64,000 nt of DNA from Dama dama (Eukaryota; Chordata; Mammalia; Artiodactyla; Cervidae): contig NC_083681.1 of NCBI RefSeq assembly GCF_033118175.1, forward strand, positions 11,736,001 through 11,800,000, read 5' to 3'. Shown piece by piece: positions 23,523-35,501 of this stretch. Under the pieces are notes generated by a model, which was given only the letters and a program-made list of their open reading frames with translations, was not told the DNA's origin and ran no database searches. Each line of letters starts with the position of its first letter. Positions within the stretch are counted from its first letter, which is position 1. The position numbers were made by a program, and so were the translations under genes.

Positions 23523-24187
23523 TGTTGTACCTGGAGCCTGACCCTAGGGAGTTTGCCCAGAACAGACTCCCCCCTCCCCCATATCCTTTGCTATATCTCT
23601 TAAGTACTTAGATAATAGTATCTCATTCATATTTCCTGAGTTTTTCACATTCTAAAACTACCACCAAATTGAAGAAATTATCTTCTTGATGATGCCCCTG
23701 ACATACTAGCCAATCAGGACTGATGATGTCGACAGCCCTCTCAGCTCAACATCATCCAATCAGAGAATTGTGTACCAGCAGATTACATACCCTGAGTCAA
23801 CCCTCCATCACCTGATCTTTAGAAATGCTTTGCTGAAACTATTTGGAGAGTTTGGCATTTGCAGGAGCACGAGCCACCCATTCTCCTTGCACACATGTGA
23901 ATTCACTTCAGTCATGTCTGACTCAGCGATGCTATGGTCTGTGTAGTCCAACAGGCTCCTCTGTCCATGGGATTCTCCAGGCAAGAATATTGGAATGGGT
24001 TGCCATGCTCTCCTCCAGAGGATCTGCCTGACCCAGGGATTGAACCTGTGGCTCTTATGTCTTCTTTACCATAAGCCCCACCTCCTTTCAGGGTCCTGAG
24101 ATAAACTTTTCTCTGGTCCAAAGTCTAATGTTTCTGGTTTGGTTAGCCTCATTGCACACTGAGCGTACAAATGTGGGTTCATTAACA
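23523..24187 (+). mobile_element. Candidate solitary ERV LTR (split by a Bov-tA)
   Basis: LTR-like features in order: TG start near 23523, a 'ctcccccctcccccat' tract, two CCAAT motifs ('gccaatcagg' near 23710, 'tccaatcaga' near 23755), 'gatctttagaaatgctttgc' in the promoter position, then after the SINE 'gagataaacttttctctgg' (poly(A) signal-like) and 'cctcattgcacactgagcg' ending 'ttaaca'. No internal retroviral genes lie beside it. I could not confirm a flanking duplication. Confidence 0.6.
23895..24085 (-). mobile_element. Bov-tA SINE
   Basis: Antisense copy from 'tgaattcacttcagtcatgt' to 'accataagccccacc', inside the candidate LTR. Confidence 0.9.
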
Positions 24188-24379
24188 TTATTATTTCCAT
24201 TTTAGTTTCTTATGCAGATATTAGGGTTAATAAACAGTAATGCCAAGGTTCAAACCCCAGGGTTCCTAATTTCAAATCCCTGCTTCTTTTCATTAATCTC
24301 TGAGATTATTCATGACTTTTTCATTTCTGCATCTAGCAATCTTTTCTATTTTATTTTTGTTTTTAATATCAATAACAGC

Positions 24380-24688
24380 TTATAGCTCAGATGGGAAAGA
24401 ATTCACCTGCAATGCAGGAGACTCCAGTTCAATTCCTGGGTTGGGAAGATCCACTGGAGGAGGGATAGGGTACCCACTCCAGTATTTTTGGGCTTCCTTT
24501 GTGTCTCAGCTGGTAAAGAATCCACCTGCAATGGGGGAGATCTGGGTTCAATCCCTAGGTTGGGGAGATCCCCTGGAGAAGGGAAAGGCTATCCACTCCA
24601 GTATTTTGGCCTAGAGAATTCCAGGGACTGACTAGTCCATGGGGTCACAAAGAGTCAGACACAGCTGAGTGACTTTCACTTTCACTTT
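24380..24688 (+). mobile_element. Two head-to-tail Bov-tA units
   Basis: A first unit (24380-24489) is cut short after 'ccactccagtattttt'. A second, complete unit starts at once with 'gggcttcctttgtgtctcag' and ends at 'gtgactttcacttt'. Either a second SINE inserted at that point or this is a dimeric source element. Confidence 0.88.
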
Positions 24689-25940
24689 GAAATTATTCTT
24701 TATATAACTGCCTTTATTATGTTTTTCTTTACATATATATAATCATATTAATAGGTGTGAAATTCACTGTAGACAACATACTTCCATAATCACCCATGAT
24801 TCACTTTCCATTACAACATTTCTTCAAAGAAATATGACTATTTTAATATTCTAAATACACAAGTGCTTTATTTCAAATCCTACTTCCAAAGAAGTATTTT
24901 ATTTTTGTTTTGGTAATTCAGCATGCTGAACACATGAATGCTGAATGATCATGGTAGAAATTACTGAATTCTAGGTTGAAATTAATCAAGACACTTAAAT
25001 ATGCACATTTAACACACTTAGAAAATTATTGCATTTCTGCACCTTATTCATGGTGATTTTCTGTGGAACTGCAAACCTGCACGTGATATGACTATGTTTG
25101 CCTGGTTTATGCCAATCCTTTCCTTTAGACATACAGTTTTTTATAAAGCATTTCCCTCTACCAAGTAGGATATTCATTTTAAGCTGCCTCTTCAAACTCA
25201 AAGATACTGTTTATGTTAACATGTCACTCTATCACTGCTTCAGTTTCAAAGACTTGCTTCCACATTCTGTCAATGCCGTGTTCTACTCTGCAGTTCTGTT
25301 CCCACATAGCACACTACCTATCAATATACAAACAACATTGCTTTTTTAATTTCTAGGAAAAAATTCAAACCTAAGTATACTTGAGGGAAAACTATAATTA
25401 CTTCACATAATTAATTACTTTTCCACAACAGCAACTGTGACAATTACTCATTCTAAGAAAGCATAATCACATTACAGAAACTTGATCCAATTATTTAGCT
25501 CCCATCACAGGCAGGGATATGTCTACCACGCTGGTCTGTGCCGAGACCTGTTTTGTTGTGTCAGATTGATGTCATTTCTACCACCCTAGATTTTCCCAAG
25601 TTTTGTGGCTAAACAAAGCCCATCCATGTGTCTTCATTGTCTCTGAGAGCTCACTGGGAGTTTAATACCTCTTACTACATCTTGTTCCTAAAATTCTGGT
25701 CCCCTCAAATTACTAATTTCATTCATGAATATTTTCTTTTTATTTTCTTTACCTTATAATGACAAAAACACAGAACAGAGATATTTTTCCTTGAGTTCTG
25801 CAAAGTACTATTTATATTAGGTGATTGTGTATGGTATGGAGTCTTAAGATTTGGGTCTGACAGTGGAGAAGGGATAGTAGTCTGAGGACCTTCTCACTGG
25901 ACAAATATTTTCTTCAAGCTCTTGTCCTCTTGCTCTATTG

Positions 25941-25942
<2 letters not shown>
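24689..25942. other. Unassigned AT-rich DNA
   Basis: No recognised repeat or exon. Confidence 0.5.

Positions 25943-25975
<33 letters not shown>
25943..25975. repeat. (CT)n microsatellite
   Basis: About 16 uninterrupted CT units followed by a T-run. Confidence 0.95.
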
Positions 25976-25983
<8 letters not shown>

Positions 25984-26782
25984 TCCTTCTCTAATTTGGC
26001 TAAAGTAAAACTTTAAAAAATTCCTCCCACTTCATTAAGTAGAATCATTTAGCTCCTTCTGTCTTTTAAGTTGGCCTATTTTTTCCAAGCTTTAAGCATA
26101 CTCTTCTGAAAACCAAAATAGTCCATCAAAACATTTTGTGAACACAATGTTTTAAGAGAGAATTTTGCTACAAGCATTTCATCTGATTGTTATTTTGTTT
26201 TATTCCCTCCATAGTTTTCCTTCAGCAAAATTTTTTTATTACCTGAAAATGACTTCTGTCTTGAGAACATACATCCTCTCTCACAAACAGATTTTAAATT
26301 ATCTGAGTGGTATTTGATTAGAAGTCAAGCATGCCATCTAATAGAACTACGTACATTATTACACAGACTGATTGCAGAGAGAGTGATTTTTGCTGGCATC
26401 AAATGGCATCAAAATGTGGGTGTTTCTCCCACATGCCCTGTAACTGAACCTGATTTCTCTTCTTTTCAGGGCACCAGCTCCTTATATTCTGGTTAATCTG
26501 TGATTGAATTTGTCTCTTTGAAATTGACAAAAAAAAAAAAAAAAAAAAATTGTTTCTTTTAGCCAGTTCCCTTTCTACATTACTCTATTCAGGTCTTCAA
26601 TATGTACATTTTATTTCAAAACATGTCCAATCTCCCCATGATGTTAACAAGCAGAAGGATGTTTTTGAGTACTATTCTACATGAGTGACGTGGGTGGAAG
26701 AGGGCAGACTTCTACACTTGCTTCACTCTCTAGTGTCAGAAGCACAATGTCAAGAGAACTGTCAAACTCTCCAGTTTTGAAT
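25976..26782. other. Unassigned DNA with a poly(A) run
   Basis: A run of about 22 A residues at 26528-26549 may be the tail of an unrecognised retroposed sequence on plus. No parent family is identified. Confidence 0.45.
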
Positions 26783-26962
26783 TTTTTTTCCCAATTATTT
26801 TTATTAGTTGGAGGCTAATTACTTTACAATATTGTAGTGGTTTTTGCCATACATTGACATGAATCAGCCATGGATTTACATATGTTCCCCACCCTGAACC
26901 CCCCTCCTACCTCCCTCCCCATCCCATCCCTCTGGGTCATCCAGGTGCACCAGCCCCGAACA
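26783..26962 (-). mobile_element. L1 3' UTR fragment
   Basis: Antisense bovid L1 end: T-rich start, 'attagttggaggctaattac', 'gccatacattgacatgaatc', then truncation at 'gtgcaccagccccgaac'. Confidence 0.92.
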
Positions 26963-27023
26963 ACTATTTCTTAATAGCTAATGTAAACCTTCTTGTTTTT
27001 GGTACTACTTATGTTTCAATATG

Positions 27024-27119
27024 GGCTTCCTTTTTGGCTCAGACCAGAGATCCGGGTTCGATCCTTGGGTCAGGAAGATTCCCTGGAGAAGAGTATGGCT
27101 ATCCACTCCAGTATTCTTA
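27024..27119 (+). mobile_element. Bov-tA SINE, internally deleted
   Basis: 'gggcttcctttttggctcag' jumps straight to 'gagatccgggttcgatcctt', losing about 30 bp, and stops after 'ccactccagtattctta'. Confidence 0.85.
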
Positions 27120-27539
27120 TTAAACTGAACTCTGATTTAACTTCAGTTACCTAGAAAAAGTTGATTAATTAGACTTTTGCAAACTACTATGATGTTTATG
27201 ATGATTTTTTGCTTATGTGATGAAGATATTCGATATTCTTGGACAGAGTTACGTGTCTAATACTTTTTTGCTGCCCTGAATTTGAGTACTTTACTTTGAT
27301 GTATTTCTTAGACGTTTATGCTTTGTTGAGCAGATATTTTAGACAAGTGACTCTTCTTCAAATCTTCAAAGACACTTAGTCAACATGTGGATATGAATTA
27401 CTATAAACCACATACATTTTGTGGACATGCACTATATGTACAAATGTCTACTATGTAATGGAGGCCCCAATAAGACACGAGGCATAGTCTTTGCCTTGAA
27501 GGTTCTTACATTACACCAGTAATGTTAATATAAGGATAA
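27120..27539. other. Unassigned DNA
   Basis: No recognised repeat or exon. Confidence 0.5.
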
Positions 27540-27690
27540 AAATAATAGACATGTCAAGGATTGCACTAATTGCTTCAAAAGGATCATCTCATTAAATCTG
27601 TACATAAGATGATGAGGCAAGGACTCTCCATTTTATGTGGGGAAACATGGTATCAAGCAAGGCATTAAGACTGAAGTAGATTTAGTATAT
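27540..27690 (-). mobile_element. MIR SINE (diverged)
   Basis: 'ggatcatctcattaaatctg' followed by 'gatgatgaggcaaggactct' and 'ccattttatgtggggaaac' follows the antisense MIR block order. Confidence 0.55.
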
Positions 27691-28344
27691 TTAAATAGAA
27701 AAATAATAATTTGCTTTCATTGAAGTACTTTTTAAGGAAAATATATACTTAGGTTCTTAGGCCTTTGGCCATTATTGAGAAACTTAAAATTTATCATCTC
27801 ATTAAATCGGTTTGTTTTATAACTGACTGAGTTTGAAGGCTGACGATAATGTAGACAAGTCTGACTTTAAGAAAGCTAATCAGTTAGCAGATTTCAGGAT
27901 GAGCTGGAAGAACAAAGGCATGAGGGCACAGAAAGGACAGGAATGGGCAGACTAGACCTGGGGTGGTTTGGGCCTGGGCTTAACAAATGGACAAAAAATA
28001 AGAGAATGGGATACATGATGTGAGATATTGTAATAGAAACAACCAGGTACCTTACTATCTGACTGAACTCAGAAGGAAGAGACGATGAACAATTTATTTT
28101 TCAACCACAACTCATCTTTACCGTTCACATTCACCTGTTTGATCTTGGAAATCTTAAATGCCAATGTCTCACTTAGTATATCAGTAGTTCATTGAGATAC
28201 AGGCCAAATTTTTTATCAGGGACTACAAGTTTCTTCAGCTATGATCTCCATGACCTTATGCATGATTACTTCTCTAGCCTTTACTCCTTTCATTTTAATG
28301 AACAGATAGATAGAGTGTCCATAATATTTCAAAGTTTGTTTTTT
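27691..28344. other. Unassigned DNA
   Basis: No recognised repeat. It ends at a target duplication of the next L1. Confidence 0.5.
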
Positions 28345-28360
28345 AAAACATTTGCTTTTA
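28345..28360. repeat. Target-site duplication, left (L1)
   Basis: AAAACATTTGCTTTTA, repeated without mismatch at 29136-29151. Confidence 0.95.
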
Positions 28361-29135
28361 TTTTTTTTTCTTTTTTTATTATTTGGAGGCTAATTACTTC
28401 ACAACATTTCAGTGGGTTTTGTCATACATTGATAAGAATCAGCCATAGATTTACACGTATTCCCCATCCCGATCCCCCCTCCCACCTCCCTCTCCACCCG
28501 ATTCCTCTGGGTCTTCCCAGTGCACCAGGCCCGAGCACTTGTCTTGTGCATCCCACCTGGGCTGGTGATCTGTTTCACCATAGATAGTATACATGCTGTT
28601 CTTTTGAAACATCCCACCCTCACCTTCTCCCACAGAGTTCAAAAGTCTGTTCTGTATTTCTGTGTCTCTTTTGCTGTTTTGCATATAGGGTTATCGTTAC
28701 CATCTTTCTAAATTCCATATATATGTGTTAGTATGCTGTAATGTTCTTTATCTTTCTGGCTTACTTCACTCTGTATAAGGGGCTCCAGTTTCATCCATCT
28801 CATTAGGACTGGTTCAAATGAATTCTTTTTAACAGCTGAGTAATATTCCATGGTGTATATGTACCACAGCTTCCTTATCCATTCATCTGCTGATGGGCAT
28901 CTAGGTTGCTTCCATGTCCTGGCTATTATAAACAGTGCTGCGATGAACATTGGGGTGCACGTGTCTCTTTCAGATCTGGTTTCCTCAGTGTGTATGCCCA
29001 GAAGTGGGATTGCTGGGTCATATGGCAGTTCTATTTCCAGTTTTTTAAGAAATCTCCACACTGTTTTCCTCAATCCCAGAAAAATAAATGACCCAATCAA
29101 AAGATGGGCCAAAGAACTAAACAGACATTTCTCCA
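28361..29135 (-). mobile_element. Young L1 with 5' inversion and perfect target duplication
   Basis: Minus-strand L1 3' end with poly(T) at left, 3' UTR, and the ORF2 C-terminus to about 29065. There the strand flips, and 29068-29135 is an upstream ORF2 stretch on plus (reads NPRKINDPIKRWAKELNRHF). About 210 bp of ORF2 between the two parts are missing. An exact 16-bp duplication encloses the element. The frame 28708-29142 (minus) retains the intact ORF2 C-terminus and differs very little from the 3651-6279 copy. Confidence 0.96.
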
Positions 29136-29151
29136 AAAACATTTGCTTTTA
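29136..29151. repeat. Target-site duplication, right (L1)
   Basis: Identical to 28345-28360. Confidence 0.95.
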
Positions 29152-29253
29152 AAGATCATTTACAATTTGAAAAAAATTTTTGAGATTCTCAAAGGATATT
29201 CCTTTAAGTAAGGTGTATTATTTATATCTTCACTATGTTAGAAATCAAACATT

Positions 29254-29270
29254 TTATATATATATATACA

Positions 29271-29302
<32 letters not shown>

Positions 29303-29319
29303 CACACACACATTTATAT
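29254..29319. repeat. Compound palindromic microsatellite
   Basis: (TA)n, (TG)n, (TA)n, (CA)n in succession. The TG and CA tracts are reverse complements around a TA centre, so the strand can fold into a long hairpin. Confidence 0.92.
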
Positions 29320-29630
29320 ATCTTAAAATAACTACAATAAATTAACCATGAATTCTGTTTGTGGTTGGTAGCAAATTCTGTCAGTTACTCCTCCTTGAAG
29401 TGGCAGACCTACTTAGTTCATTTTAAAGAAAATATCTGCCAAGATATGTTCAAGCTTGATTAAAGTTTCTCAATCAGTCTTTCTTTGAAGTAGATATGAT
29501 GTTCAATGGAAGACTGGATGGCTAGTTTGTCTCACAATTAAAAAAAAAAAAAAAAACCACACATAATGGTGAACAAAAACACAAAGTTTTTTCCCGGGGC
29601 AAGCACTGAACTTCTGTATGCAGTTGTGTT
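29320..29630. other. Unassigned DNA with A-run
   Basis: A run of about 17 A residues lies near 29539-29556; otherwise nothing recognised. Confidence 0.45.
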
Positions 29631-30210
29631 GCTGTTTAGTTGCTCCGTTGTGTGTGACTCTTTGTGACCCCATGGACTGCAGCACACCAGGCTTCCCTGT
29701 CCTTCATATCACCCAGAGCTTTCTCAAACTCACGTCCATTGAGTCTATGATGCCATCCAACCATCTCATCCCCTGTCGGCCCCTTCTCCTCCTGCCTTCT
29801 ACTTTTTCCAGCATCAGGGTCTTTTCCAGTGAGTTGGCACTTTGCATCAGGTGGCCAAAGTATTGGAGCTTTAGCTTCAGCATCAGTCCTTGCAAATGAA
29901 TAGTCAGGGTTGATTTCCCTTAGGATTAACTGGTTTGATCTCCTTATAGCCCAAGGGACTCTCAAGAGTCTTCTCCAACACCACAGTTCAAAAGCATCAA
30001 TTCTTCAGTACTCAGCCTTCTTAATGGTCTAACTCTCACATCCATGCATGACTACTGGAAAAACCATAGCTTTGACTATACAGGCGTTTGTTGGCAGAGT
30101 AATGTCTCTGCTTTTTAATATGCTGTCTAGGTTTGTCATAACTTTTCTTCCAAGGATCAAGCATATTTTAATTTCATGGCTGCATTCACATGTCTGCAGT
30201 GATTTTGGAG
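29631..30210 (-). mobile_element. BovB LINE 3' part
   Basis: About 580 bp of antisense BovB from near the 3' end ('tagttgctccgttgtg') to 'cagtgattttggag'. Coding is broken. Confidence 0.93.
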
Positions 30211-31217
30211 GGGTGCTTAATACAAACTTTCTATTTTCTCATGCAGATTATTAAAAGATTTGTATTCAAGTGTTTTATTTAGTAAAATTGCTATTTTTCA
30301 TGGTTTCATCAATGATGTTATTAAGTTGGACTAGCCTTTAAATTGTATTTAATATGCTTTTGCGTCACTGCCTTGTTTGAGCCTGGCCCCAGCGATTCCT
30401 TCACTGTTACTTTTGCTCCATCATTAATATACTGAGGCAGTGAAAATGGCCCACAACATACGTATATTATAATGAAAAGTTTGACACTATGGATGCTTGA
30501 AGTGACTCTGAGATCTTGTAGTTTGTGTCCTACACTTCGAGAAAGTTTGTACCAGTTCAAACAGTAATCAAGGATAATGTGGCTGAAGCATGGCAAGCTA
30601 GGAGGAAAGTGTTTTTTTTTTTTTTTTTTTTCTTTTTTGGGTAGGAGAATATTAAGGCAATTTTAGCATTGAAGTGAATGGCCTGGTAACATAGCATACA
30701 TTTTTCTCAAAAGAGAGAACAAAGCTATATCTAACTTAAATATTCAATTTTAAACTGAATAGATTTAAATTGAAAAATTAGAGGAAGTCAAACTAGAACC
30801 CTTGAAATAGAAATCACATCTTTCCTGCTAATGCCTTCAACACTGATAAATAATTTTCTGATATATTTCACAAGATTATTTTATGATTATGACTTTTATT
30901 CATAGACAATAATAAATAAACATAGTGGAAAACTTTGAGAATTAATTCATCACTATAAAAGTCTTCAAGAATGAAGAACTATCTTTAAATATTTTAGAAG
31001 CAGTAGTTGAAGGACTGTCCAATTTCTTTTGAATATATCTCTAGAGTAATTATTATGTGATATCCCTGTAGGCTATGTTAAACATTTTATTTTTTCTATT
31101 TTATTTATTACTGTAAGAATAGCTTTATGTTATCTCTCAAAAGATAAAAAAACATTATCTCCCACTCATTTTTAATTAAAATCATCACATTCTATAACAA
31201 ACTACTGTATTGACACA
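30211..31217. other. Unassigned AT-rich DNA
   Basis: Holds a poly(T) run at about 30611-30631. No recognised repeat or exon. Confidence 0.5.
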
Positions 31218-31700
31218 AGTTACGACTTTGCCAACAAAAGGTCTGTATAGTCAGGGCTATGGTTTTTCCAGTGGTCATGTACGGATGTGAGGGTTGGACT
31301 GTAAAGAAAGCTGGGTGCCGAAGAACTGATGCTTTTGAACTGTGGTGTTGGAGAAGACTCTTGAGAGTTCCTTGCTTGCAAGGAGATCCAACCAGTCCAT
31401 CCTAAAGGAGATCAGTCCTGGGTGTTCACTGGAAGGACTGATGCTGAAGCTGAAACTCCAATATTTTGGCCATCTGATGTGAAGAACTGACTCATCTGAA
31501 AAGACCCTGATGCTGGGAAAGGTTGAAGGCAGGAGGAGAAGGGGACGACTGAGGATGAGATGGTTGGATGGCATCACTGACTCAATGGACATGAGTTTGA
31601 GTAAACTCGGGGGGTTGACAATGGACAGGGAAGCCTAGCGGGCTGCAGTCCATGTGGTTGCGAGGAGTTGGACACGACTGAGTGACTGAACTAAACTGAC
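31218..31700 (+). mobile_element. BovB LINE 3' part
   Basis: Sense BovB from 'gactttgccaacaaaag' to 'gagtgactgaactaaactg'. Confidence 0.93.
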
Positions 31701-32163
31701 AGCACAACACCTAGTAGAAACATAAATGCCATAACTCTGCACATTAATCCAGTAAAAGCATCTATTTGTTCTGGATTCTGTGCTTTCTCTAAACATTAAG
31801 GTTAATCATTTGAAGATAAACAAGTAATACACTCTCTATTTTCCTAACCGTGAAGTGTCCATTTAGAGCATATGGTTGTGGAATATGAGTGTTTGGGGGA
31901 AATGAAGGGAGATTGTGTACTGAAGGAAATAAGCAGGCAGAGCTAGCGCTCATTGTGCAAAATGCTAGTACATTTCTCTCCACTCTAATGCATTTTTCTT
32001 TCTGCTCATTCAGATACACTTAGCACCTCCCCATTCTCTTAAGCCCTGGCTTTACCTGAAGTTTTTTTTTTTTTTTTTGGTGTGCATTAATAAATGTGCT
32101 GAGAGAGAGTCTCCAAAAGATCTCTAATGAAACCATGATTAATATTAATATAAGGGATCCTCT
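31701..32163. other. Unassigned DNA
   Basis: Contains a poly(T) run at about 32061-32079. No recognised repeat. Confidence 0.5.
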
Positions 32164-32174
32164 ATACCATAGAG

Positions 32175-32401
32175 GGGCTACCCAGGTAGGACTAGTGGTA
32201 AAGAACCTGCCTGCCAATGCAGGAGACATAAGAGAAGTGGATCCGATCCCTGAGTCGGGAAGATCTCCTGGAGAAGGGCATGGAAGCCCATTCCAGTATT
32301 ATTGCCTGGAGAATCCCATGGACAGAGGAGCCAGGTGGGCTATGGTCCATAGGATCACAAAGAGTCAGAGATTACTAAAGTGAATTAGCATGCATGTGCA
32401 C
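32175..32401 (+). mobile_element. Bov-tA SINE
   Basis: Complete sense copy ('ggctacccaggtaggactag' to the 'gcatgcatgtgcac' tail). An exact 11-bp duplication ATACCATAGAG lies at 32164-32174 and 32402-32412. Confidence 0.95.
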
Positions 32402-32412
32402 ATACCATAGAG

Positions 32413-33855
32413 ACTCCTGAGTATTGTTCCTCCCTCAGTGTAGTTCCAGATTTGTTCATCAGTCCAAATATCTGTAATCTTGGTGAACAAAAAATATATA
32501 GGATATTTTTTTAAATCTCCAGTTTATCCATAGCATCCAGGACATTGTCTGATTCAGAGTAGCATTTAATGCTTTTTTTTTTTTTTTTTTTTTACTGAAA
32601 GAATAATATCAGCGAAAGGCTACTTGGAGATTTATATGTCAATAAACAGAGACTATCCAGTGATACAGAAGGAGTTCATGATTGAAACAGCAAAGTCTTA
32701 CTTTTCTTCAATTACTGCCTTTAAACATCTCCCAGCAGACTTTTGTTGTCACCAGCCTACCATATATTTTAAGGTATTAAAGCAAGACATGCCTTGCAAC
32801 TGTAACTACTTTTTAAGTATACTAATAGACCCAGCCCTGCCAAACTCAGACTTCAGTCTGTCATCCCTCATCTCCCCAGATGAGGTTTGCCCTGTGCAGG
32901 AGACCTGAGGTAGGGGCAAAGTGGTGTTTTCGTTTTTCCCTGTCATCCTGTCTCCTCATGAATCTTTCACATGTTGTTGGAAAGATCAAAAGCAAAAATG
33001 TTAGCTGACTAACTGCTGTGATATGGTCACCGAGACTATCTGTACATCAGGTAACAAACTGCTGATTCTCTGGTGCCTTACACATAATGATTCTTTAGAA
33101 ACTTCTTACAAAACATTATGCTGCCTAGTTCCTGGATATGGCAATCCACTTTCTGGCTGACGTTCTATTCACTTTCCCCCTACATTTATAGCCCCTAGGA
33201 GGCAACCTCCTTTTCTTTGTCAGAAGTCATCTGCTCCTATCACTTGGCATTGACTAGAATCCATCAAGATGCCTCAAGCCCAGTCACCTCTGCAGGATTA
33301 CATTTGTCCCCCAGGAAGTTTGTGAACTTTTGCCCTTCTAAATGCTAGGACTCTGTGCATCATCAGTGATCTTTTCATCTTATTCAGCCTTCAAGGGTAA
33401 ATCCTATTGACTTCACGGCTTTAAACAACAGGAGTTAGTTTCTATACTCTTTGTACTATACCACCCACCCTCAAAGTCTAGGGAAAGCACCTCAGGCTTT
33501 CTGAAGATTTTTCTAGCATGTTCTGCTCCATCACTCTCTTTGGAAGGAACATCTGAGTTTCTGTAGCTTAGCAAGTATTTTGCAGTGGAGTGAAAGACAT
33601 GTCTCTTCTACTGGAGGCACTCCCATTGCCACAAGGAGTTTCCCTGAAGTCTTCTCTATTGGTGTGAAGAGGGTATCTTTTTTTTTTCCCCTTAGTGATG
33701 GGAAGGGAAAACTCACTTCACTTCTATAAGTTTTATATAGCCTGATGATTCTTTTTAAACGTCCCTTAACTTTCTTTAAATTTCTAACTGTCTGATTGTT
33801 TAGGCAGGACCGTATTTGACCTCTTGTAGTCAGTAGCTTGACTAGAAGCTGAAGC
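32413..33855. other. Unassigned DNA
   Basis: Poly(T) of about 23 at 32572-32594; otherwise no recognised repeat. The 134-aa minus frame 33531-33935 runs into BovB and shows no family features. Confidence 0.5.
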
Positions 33856-35501
33856 AGACCTAACAGTAACAGAAGACCGAATGGAAGCAGAGATATTAAG
33901 AAGAGGTGGCAAGGATATACAGAAGGACTATACAAAAAAGACCTTCATGGCCCAGATAACCACGAGGGTGTGATCACTCGCCTAGAGCCACACATCCTGG
34001 AGTGCAACATCAAGTGGGCCTTAGGAAGCATCACTGTGGATAATGCTAGTGGAGGTGATGGAATTCCAGTTGAGCTATCTCAGATACAAAAAGACGATGT
34101 GGTAAAAGTGCTGCACTCAATATGCCAGAAAATTTGGAAAACTCAGCAGTGGCCACAGGACTGGGAAAGGTCAGTTTCCATTCCAGCCCCAAACAGAGGC
34201 AATGCCAAAGAACGTTCAAACTACTGCACAATTGCACTCGTCTCACATTCTAGCAAAGTAATGCTCAAAATTCTCCAAGCTAGGTAGACTTCAAGAGTAC
34301 GTGAACTGTCCAGATGTTCAAGCTGGATTTAGAAAAGGCAGAGGAACCAGAGATCAAATTGCCAACATCTGTTAGATCATCAAAAAAGCAAGAGAATGTC
34401 AGAAAAACATATACTTCTGCTTTATTGACTACACCAAAGACTTTGACTGTGTGGATCACAACGAACTGTGGAAAATTCTTAAAGAGATAGGAATACCAGA
34501 CCACCTTACCTATCTCCTGAGAAATCTGTATGCAGGTCAGGAAGCAACAATTAGAACCGGATATGGAACAATGGACTGGTTCCAAATCAGGAAAGGAGTA
34601 CATCAAGGCTGTATATGGTCACCCTGCTTATTTAACTTCTACGCATATTACATCACGCAAAATGCCAGGCTGGATGAAGCACGAGCTGGAATCCAGATTG
34701 CAGAGAGCAATATCAGTAAACTCGGATACTCAGGTGACTCTATCCTTATGGCAGAAAGAGAAGAACTAAGGAGTCTCTTGATGAAAGTGAAAGAGGAGAG
34801 TGAGAAAGCTCGCTTAAAAGCCAACATTCAAAAAACGAAGATTATGGCATCTGGTCCCATCACTTCATGGCAAATACGTGGGGAAACAATGGAAACACTG
34901 ACAGATTTTATTTCCTTGGGCTCCAAAATCACTGCAGATCATGACTGCAGCCATGAAATTAAAAGACGCGTGCTCCTTGGAAGAAAAGCTATGACCAACC
35001 TACACAGCATTTTAAAAAGCAGAGACATTATTTTGCTGACAAAAATCCATCTAGTCAAAGGTATGGCTTTTCCAGTAGTCATGTATGGATGTGAGAGTTG
35101 GACCATTAACAAAGCTGAGCACTGAAGAACTGAAGGTTTTGAACTGTGGTGTTGGAGAAGACTCTTGAGAGTCCCTTGGACTGCAAGGAGATCAAACCTG
35201 TCCATCCTAAAGGCAGCCAGTCCTGAATACTCATTGGAATGATTGATTCTGAAGCTGAAGGTCCCAATACTTTGGCCACCTGATTCAAAGGGCTGATAGA
35301 TTAGAAAAGACCCTGATGCTGGGAAAGGTTGAAGGCAGGGGGAAAAGGGGACAACAGAGGATGAGATGGTTGGATGGCATCACCAACTAACTGGACATGA
35401 GTTTGAGGAAGCTCTGACAGTTTGTGATGGACAGGGAAGCTTGACATGCTGCAGTCCATGGGGTCGCAATGAGTCAGACACAACTAAGTTGACTGAACTG
35501 A
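33856..35501 (+). mobile_element. BovB LINE, 1.6 kb
   Basis: Sense BovB from the linker before the RT domain to the 3' end. The first 30 bp are rearranged relative to other copies. Frames are broken upstream, but a long RT remnant survives. Confidence 0.95.
34451..35125 (+). pseudogene. BovB reverse-transcriptase remnant (224 aa)
   Basis: The frame covers the RT palm and thumb: MDHNELWKILKEIGIPDHLT, then GVHQGCIWSPCLFNFYAYYI. The catalytic motif, YADD in the 58248-58937 copy, reads YSGD here, so the first metal-binding aspartate of the pair is lost. No host function is implied. Confidence 0.9.

Noticed and set aside
33531..33935. 134-aa minus-strand frame with a hydrophobic start
   Set aside because: It begins inside BovB antisense sequence and crosses the element border. 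The Leu-rich stretch is incidental, and there is no homolog or splice evidence.
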